Below, piece by piece: positions 56,768 through 64,000 of a DNA stretch of 64,000 bases; the first letter of the stretch is position 1; each line of letters begins with the position of its first letter. Location of the stretch: the NCBI GenBank assembly GCA_907163375.1, contig CAJQUW010007746.1, forward strand, positions 62,001 to 126,000, read 5' to 3'. This DNA is from Prostheceraeus crozeri. Lineage: Eukaryota > Platyhelminthes > Polycladida > Euryleptidae. The position numbers and the translations under genes are program-made. The notes beneath the pieces were generated by a model, which saw only the letters and a list, made by a program, of their open reading frames with translations, had not been told where the DNA came from and did no database searches.

Positions 56768-58968
56768 ACATTTGGTGTTTACTTTAATAAATTATTTTCT
56801 TTCTTTTTGCATGTTGAGGTTTTAACTACATCTAATGAAACGAAGTAGGGGCCTAATTATAGCCAGCTCATCGACTTCAAATTTGAGTAACGAACAGCTC
56901 ACATTCTACTAAGACGTTTGACATCTAAAAATTATTTTAATCAATTCTACTGGACTTTGACACTTCTTTTTCATATAGTGTCCGTCAAATGAACGTGCCT
57001 GTAGCCTATGTATGGCTGTAATAATCAAAGTAATTAGCAAAATATGTAGCTCTGAGCATTTCAATAATCCAAGTTTGACGTCGATCTAAGAGTCTGGAGG
57101 GTTCTTCTTCCTAGGATATAGTTTGCATTAATTTCCTTTGATAAGATGCTATACTCTTAACCAAGGGATACAATTCTGAGCCTTTCACAACGTAAGTTTG
57201 ACGTCGATCTGAGACTATGGAGGGTTCTAATTGCCATCCTATAGTTGGCATCAATTTGTATAAAATATCATACAAATTTTAACGAAGCCTTTGCTTTCGA
57301 TAAATCCTACAATTAGAAAATTATTGTTATATAGCTTACTAAACGAAGAAGGAGGCCTAACTCAAAATTGAATAGAAGTGCATGGCTCATCGACTTCAAA
57401 TTTCTTTAACGAACAATTCATATTCTACTAAAATTTTAGACATCTACATGTAGTAGGCCTGACTGTTTTGATCAATTTTGCTGGATTTTGACACTAATTC
57501 TTTTTCATAAAGTCTTCATCAAATGAACGTGTCTATATGTATGGCTGTATTAATCAAAGTTATAAGCAGAATATGTAGCTCTGAGTCTTTCATAATCCAA
57601 GTCTGACGTCGATCTAAGAGTCTGGAGGGTTCTAATTCTTTGCGCTTACACATAATGTCGCTTTCATTTAATTAGACAATTTGCATAATAACATGCACAT
57701 TTTAACGAAATCTCTGCATAGATTTGCTTTCGAAAATTCCGACAATTAGAAAATGATTGCTGTATACAGCTTGCTAAAGGTCTGGAAATTGCTAATTCTC
57801 TATCTCACAGTAATTAGGAAATGATCGGAAATAAAGATCTAAAATCACTAACTATGCATGGAAGCAGTTCATGTCTGTAAGGGGGAGATATCTTTCTGCT
57901 TTTATATATTTTAAAAGTGAACTTTGCATCTATGGCAAGGCCAGGGATATCAGTTTCAGGTCAGTGAGCATTGACCTAATGGAAAAAATTGGAATTTGAG
58001 CTTGAACAGCTTAGGGGCCTTGAATTTTGGGTCAAATTTTTCGAGTAAATGGCAACATGTTCCTTGCAGCATGGTGCATAAAAGTACAGTTATTTGAGCC
58101 ATCACCAATTAAATCTTGACAGATGAAATTCGAAAACTTGGCAAAAGCTTTACTCTTTTAGACGGCTCATAGGGTGGGCACGATTATCTACGCAACTTGC
58201 TAGATTGCCTCATCATATTAGGAGATGGGAAGACATTTTCCAGTCATAGATTGCTAATTGCTTTATCCAAAGCTGGAACAAGGCCATAGAACGTTCATCT
58301 AGCAGGTCTAATATATTTCAAAAGTTTTGTCAGCATGGAAACATTATGGCATTTCAGATGCTTGTGCTTTGAATCAAAGGTTACTCTTGATTGATTGATG
58401 TCTACACTTCAAGGGCAATACCAATTTGCAATGAATGCAGCATGCCTTAGAACAGTATCAACCATTGTCAATATGCCAGCACTTTGCATGGACTGCATTC
58501 CTATGGATAAGCAACATGACTGAATTACGTTGGGTATAGACGACTAATCTTGTGATGCCATTTAATATCAATTGTTTCAAAATGAATGACATGATTAAAA
58601 GTAAGTCAACATAGACTATTAAAAATGTCAGTTGTTATATTCAGTTCAAACCAGATGTGTTATAGCTCAACTGCACAACTTAGTAAATATTTCAATTGAA
58701 ATCAACACTGTTACGCTTTGAATTGCTAAGCCTCAATCAGATATGATGCATGTGAAATTATTTAGTTTATGTAGATAATGATGATTGTGATTTTTATCAA
58801 GACATTCGAAATATGTTGTGTTAGCGAAATTAATTTTGAACTTCAATTTTTTAGCGAAATTTGAATAGCAAGCTCACTTAGACTTAGTGACAAATTAAAT
58901 GACACAGCAACTGCATTTAGACGCTTGATATACGTTATAATTTTTGTCCATATTAATGAAAGCATGTC

Positions 58969-59178
58969 TTATTGGGTGACTAAAGACAAATGAACCTTCT
59001 GATACCTTTGTAGTCGGAAAGAGTCGGGTATTTTTAAGATTTTAATGCACCTGTCTTTAATTTCAAAAATTGGACTTCCTGTTTCACGTTTGAGAATCAT
59101 AACGCAAATGTTATAGAATAGAATCGTCAGCTGAGGATGATGCGTAAGGATATAATTTAATGCAGATTGAGCTTTCAT
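58969..59178 (-). CDS. Small conserved open frame, monomer copy 4 (69 codons)
   Basis: Identical in protein sequence to the copy 2 and copy 3 frames. Confidence 0.3.
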   Translation of the reverse strand: MKAQSALNYILTHHPQLTILFYNICVMILKRETGSPIFEIKDRCIKILKIPDSFRLQRYQKVHLSLVTQ

Positions 59179-61379
59179 ACATTTGGTGTTTACTTTAATA
59201 AATTATTTTTTTTCTTTTTGCATGTTGAGGTTTTAACTATATCTAATGAAACGAAGTAGGGGCCTAATTATAGCCAGCTCATCGACTTCAAATTTGAGTA
59301 ACGAACAGCTCACATTCTACTAAGACGTTTGACATCTAAAAATTATTTTAATCAATTCTACTGGACTTTGACACTTCTTTTTCATATAGTGTCCGTCAAA
59401 TGAACGTGCCTGTAGCCTATGTATGGCTGTAATAATCAAAGTAATTAGCAAAATATGTAGCTCTGAGCATTTCAATAATCCAAGTTTGACGTCGATCTAA
59501 GAGTCTGGAGGGTTCTTCTTCCTAGGATATAGTTTGCATTAATTTCCTTTGATAAGATGCTATACTCTTAACCAAGGGATACAATTCTGAGCCTTTCACA
59601 ACGTAAGTTTGACGTCGATCTGAGACTATGGAGGGTTCTAATTGCCATCCTATAGTTGGCATCAATTTGTATAAAATATCATACAAATTTTAACGAAGCC
59701 TTTGCTTTCGATAAATCCTACAATTAGAAAATTATTGTTATATAGCTTACTAAACGAAGAAGGAGGTCTAACTAAAAATTGAATAGAGGTGCATGGCTCA
59801 TCGACTTCAAATTTCTTTAACGAACAATTCATATTCTACTAAAATTTTAGACATCTACATGTAGTAGGCCTGACTGTTTTGATCAATTTTGCTGGATTTT
59901 GACACTAATTCTTTTTCATAAAGTCTTCATCAAATGAACGTGTCTATATGTATGGCTGTATTAATCAAAGTTATAAGCAGAATATGTAGCTCTGAGTCTT
60001 TCATAATCCAAGTTTGACGTCGATCTAAGAGTCTGGAGGGTTCTAATTCTTTGCGCTTACACATAATGTCGCTTTCATTTAATTAGACAATTTGCATAAT
60101 AACATGCACATTTTAACGAAATCTCTGCATAGATTTGCTTTCGAAAATTCCGACAATTAGAAAATGATTGCTGTATACAGCTTGCTAAAGGTCTGGAAAT
60201 TGCTAATTCTCTATCTCACAGTAATTAGGAAATGATCGGAAATAAAGATCTAAAATCACTAACTATGCATGGAAGCAGTTCATGTCTGTAAGGGGGAGAT
60301 ATCTTTCTGCTTTTATATATTTTAAAAGTGAACTTTGCATCTATGGCAAGGCCAGGGATATCGGTTTCAGGTCAGTGAGCATTGACCTAATGGAAAAAAT
60401 TGGAATTTGAGCTTGAACAGCTTAGGGGCCTTCAATTTTGGGTCAAATTTTTCGAGTAAATGGCAACATGTTCCTTGCAGCATGGTGCATAAAAGTACAG
60501 TTATTTGAGCCATCACCAATTAAATCTTGACAGATGAAATTCGAAAACTTGGCAAAAGCTTTACTCTTTTAGACGGCTCATAGGGTGGGCACGATTATCT
60601 ACGCAACTTGCTAGATTGCCTCATTATATTAGGAGATGGGAAGACATTTTCCAGTCATAGATTGCTAATTGCTTTATCCAAAGCTGGAACAAGGCCATAG
60701 AACGTTCATCTAGCAGGTCTAATATATTTCAAAAGTTTTGTCAGCATGGAAACATTATGGCATTTCAGATGCTTGTGCTTTGAATCAAAGGTTACTCTTG
60801 ATTGATTGATGTCTACACTTCAAGCGCAATACCAATTTGCAATGAATGCAGCATGCCTTAGAACAGTATCAACCATTGTCAATATGCCAGCACTTTGCAT
60901 GGACTGCATTCCTATGGATAAGCAACATGACTGAATTACGTTGGGTATAGACGACTAATCTTGTGATGCCATTTAATATCAATTGATTCAAAATGAATGA
61001 CATGATTAAAAGTAAGTCAACATAGACTATTAAAAATGTCAGTTGTTATATTCAGTTCAAACCAGATGTGTTATAGCTCAACTGCACAACTTAGTAAATA
61101 TTTCAATTGAAATCAACACTGTTATGCTTTGAATTGCTAAGCCTCAATCAGATATGATGCATGTGAAATTATTTAGTTTATGTAGATAATGATGATTGTG
61201 ATTTTTATCAAGACATTCGAAATATGTTGTGTTAGCGAAATTAATGTTGAACTTCAATTTTTTAGCGAAATTTGAATAGCAAGCTCACTTAGACTTAGTG
61301 ACAAATTAAATGACACAGCAACTGCATTTAGACGCTTGATATACGTTATCATTTTTGTCCATATTAATGAAAGCATGTC

Positions 61380-61592
61380 TTATTGGGTGACTAAAGACAA
61401 ATGAACCTTCTGATACCTTTGTAGTCGGAAAGAGTCGGGTATTTTATTTAAGATTTTAATGCACCTGTCTTTAATTTCAAAAATTGGACTTCCTGTTTCA
61501 CGTTTGAGAATCATAACGCAAATGTTATAGAATAGAATCGTCAGCTGAGGATGATGCGTAAGGATATAATTTAATGCAGATTGAGCTTTCAT
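61380..61592 (-). CDS. Small conserved open frame, monomer copy 5 (70 codons)
   Basis: Has the longer form like copy 1 but with Pro instead of Ser (KIPDSF). The sixth copy (63790-64000) carries the shorter form, cut by the window edge before its start codon. Confidence 0.3.
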   Translation of the reverse strand: MKAQSALNYILTHHPQLTILFYNICVMILKRETGSPIFEIKDRCIKILNKIPDSFRLQRYQKVHLSLVTQ

Positions 61593-64000
61593 ACATCTGG
61601 TGTTTACTTTAATAAATTATTTTTTTTCTTTTTGCATGTTGAGGTTTTACCTATATCTAATGAAACGAAGTAGGGGCCTAATTATAGCCAGCTCATCGAC
61701 TTCAAATTTGAGTAACGAACAGCTCACATTCTACTAAGACGTTTGACATCTAAAAATTATTTTAATCAATTCTACTGGACTTTGACACTTCTTTTTCATA
61801 TAGTGTCCGTCAAATGAACGTGCCTGTAGCCTATGTATGGCTGTAATAATCAAAGTAATTAGCAAAATATGTAGCTCTGAGCATTTCAATAATCCAAGTT
61901 TGACGTCGATCTAAGAGTCTGGAGGGTTCTTATTCCTAGGATATAGTTTGCATTAATTTCCTTTGATAAGATGCTATACTCTTAACCAAGGGATACAATT
62001 CTGAGCCTTTCACAACGTAAGTTTGACGTCGATCTGAGACTATGGAGGGTTCTAATTGCCATCCTATAGTTGGCATCAATTTGTATAAAATATCATACAA
62101 ATTTTAACGAAGCCTTTGCTTTCGATAAATCCTACAATTAGAAAATTATTGTTATATAGCTTACTAAACGAAGAAGGAGGCCTAACTAAAAATTGAATAG
62201 AACTGCATGGCTCATCGACTTCAAATTTCTTTAACGAACAATTCATATTCTACTAAAATTTTAGACATCTACATGTAGTAGGCCTGACTGTTTTGATCAA
62301 TTTTGCTGGATTTTGACACTAATTCTTTTTCATAAAGTCTTCATCAAATGAACGTGTCTATATGTATGGCTGTATTAATCAAAGTTATAAGCAGAATATG
62401 TAGCTCTGAGTCTTTCATAATCCAAGTTTGACGTCGATCTAAGAGTCTGGAGGGTTCTAATTCTTTGCGCTTACACATAATGTCGCTTTCATTTAATTAG
62501 ACAATTTGCATAATAACATGCACATTTTAACGAAATCTCTGCATAGATTTGCTTTCGAAAATTCCGACAATTAGAAAATGATTGCTGTATACAGCTTGCT
62601 AAAGGTCTGGAAATTGCTAATTCTCTATCTCACAGTAATTAGGAAATGATCGGAAATAAAGATCTAAAATCACTAACTATGCATGGAAGCAGTTCATGTC
62701 TGTAAGGGGGAGATATCTTTCTGCTTTTATATATTTTAAAAGTGAACTTTGCATCTATGGCAAGGCCAGGGATATCGGTTTCAGGTCAGTGAGCATTGAC
62801 CTAATGGAAAAAATTGGAATTTGAGCTTGAACAGCTTAGGGGCCTTCAATTTTGGGTCAAATTTTTCGAGTAAATGGCAACATGTTCCTTGCAGCATGGT
62901 GCATAAAAGTACAGTTATTTGAGCCATCACCAATTAAATCTTGACAGATGAAATTCGAAAACTTGGCAAAAGCTTTACTCTTTTAGACGGCTCATAGGGT
63001 GGGCACGATTATCTACGCAACTTGCTAGATTGCCTCATTATATTAGGAGATGGGAAGACATTTTCCAGTCATAGATTGCTAATTGCTTTATCCAAAGCTG
63101 GAACAAGGCCATAGAACGTTCATCTAGCAGGTCTAATATATTTCAAAAGTTTTGTCAGCATGGAAACATTATGGCATTTCAGATGCTTGTGCTTTGAATC
63201 AAAGGTTACTCTTGATTGATTGATGTCTACACTTCAAGCGCAATACCAATTTGCAATGAATGCAGCATGCCTTAGAACAGTATCAACCATTGTCAATATG
63301 CCAGCACTTTGCATGGACTGCATTCCTATGGATAAGCAACATGACTGAATTACGTTGGGTATAGACGACTAATCTTGTGATGCCATTTAATATCAATTGA
63401 TTCAAAATGAATGACATGATTAAAAGTAAGTCAACATAGACTATTAAAAATGTCAGTTGTTATATTCAGTTCAAACCAGATGTGTTATAGCTCAACTGCA
63501 CAACTTAGTAAATATTTCAATTGAAATCAACACTGTTATGCTTTGAATTGCTAAGCCTCAATCAGATATGATGCATGTGAAATTATTTAGTTTATGTAGA
63601 TAATGATGATTGTGATTTTTATCAAGACATTCGAAATATGTTGTGTTAGCGAAATTAATTTTGAACTTCAATTTTTTAGCGAAATTTGAATAGCAAGCTC
63701 ACTTAGACTTAGTGACAAATTAAATGACACAGCAACTGCATTTAGACGCTTGATATACGTTATCATTTTTGTCCATATTAATGAAAGCATGTCTTATTGG
63801 GTGACTAAAGACAAATGAACCTTCTGATACCTTTGTAGTCGGAAAGAGTCGGGTATTTTTAAGATTTTAATGCACCTGTCTTTAATTTCAAAAATTGGAC
63901 TTCCTGTTTCACGTTTGAGAATCATAACGCAAATGTTATAGAATAGAATCGTCAGCTGAGGATGATGCGTAAGGATATAATTTAATGCAGATTGAGCTTT

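Larger units (their letters stand above)
50675..64000 (+). repeat. Tandem array of a 2.41-kb monomer, 5.5 copies, continuing past the window
   Basis: Using GTGAACTTTGCATCTATGGC as the anchor, copies begin at 50687, 53099, 55507, 57917, 60328 and 62742, giving periods of 2412, 2408, 2410, 2411 and 2414 bp. The last copy is cut by the window edge. Copies differ by scattered substitutions and small indels, about 1-2% by eye. Some variants are shared by neighbours (copies 3 and 4), others by distant copies (copies 1 and 5 share the longer TATTTTATTTAAG form), as expected from unequal exchange and conversion. No transposase, RT, rRNA, tRNA or histone sequence is recognised in the monomer. The left edge is sharp. 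Confidence 0.97.

Noticed and set aside
50675-64000. rDNA spacer, histone or snRNA gene array
   Set aside because: The monomer contains no recognisable rRNA, histone or snRNA sequence.
1-64000. tRNA or other structured RNA genes
   Set aside because: No clear A/B box pair with cloverleaf was found by eye; the only tRNA-like text is the 18-nt primer-binding-site complement of the BEL element.

Overview
This is a eukaryotic nuclear window, most likely from an invertebrate animal. It is AT-rich outside the repeats, has no operons or bacterial signals, and contains a 3' splice site before its one host-like coding exon. It also carries a typical invertebrate mix of elements: mariner/Tc, hAT and piggyBac-like DNA transposons, Ty3/gypsy and BEL/Pao LTR elements, a Penelope-like reverse transcriptase and CR1/L2-type LINEs. 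The species cannot be fixed from what is visible. Almost everything recognisable is a mobile element or a tandem repeat. Only one host-gene candidate stands out. Layout: 1-1134 nothing recognised. 1135-2910 a mariner with an open 363-codon transposase and unusually long (194 bp) terminal inverted repeats. 3360-4425 an unclassified interspersed repeat with an inverted second copy at 41985-42995. 4600-5010 a hAT transposase remnant carrying a small foldback insert. 5560-6190 a minus-strand LINE endonuclease remnant. 6770-13507 a Ty3/gypsy element on the minus strand with both LTRs and a 5-bp target duplication, broken, and hosting a nested Penelope-like fragment (about 9050-10318). 14177-26935 a GT-rich 14-bp minisatellite of about 6.5 kb, split by a young, nearly whole BEL/Pao element (19104-25399) whose target duplication is made of minisatellite sequence. 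27065-28457 a secreted or surface leucine-rich-repeat protein exon with a Thr-rich stalk. 28.9-32.1 kb LINE and mariner-family fragments. 32.1-35.5 kb nothing recognised. 36.0-40.0 kb a decayed minus-strand gypsy copy holding a foldback element, followed by a 5'-truncated LINE (39.9-41.66 kb) that is itself split by a TTAA-flanked piggyBac-like non-autonomous element. 41.67-50 kb further gypsy scraps, a TA-flanked MITE and a decayed Tc-type transposon with clear inverted repeats. 50675-64000 a tandem array of a 2.41-kb monomer, five full copies and a sixth cut by the window edge. The pieces do not form a pathway. The story is one of nested insertions and repeat expansion around a single LRR gene. 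The minisatellite plus BEL probably lies in that gene's upstream intron or 5' flank, because the LRR exon begins right after a splice acceptor about 130 bp beyond the array. The most unusual objects are the long-TIR mariner with a 33-residue D-D spacing, the minisatellite whose 14-bp unit reads as the same 14-residue repeat in all three plus frames and is organised into roughly 0.5-kb higher-order units, the 2.4-kb satellite with an open 69-70-codon frame in every complete copy, and the LRR-plus-stalk exon with a burst of single-base indels confined to its stalk repeats.
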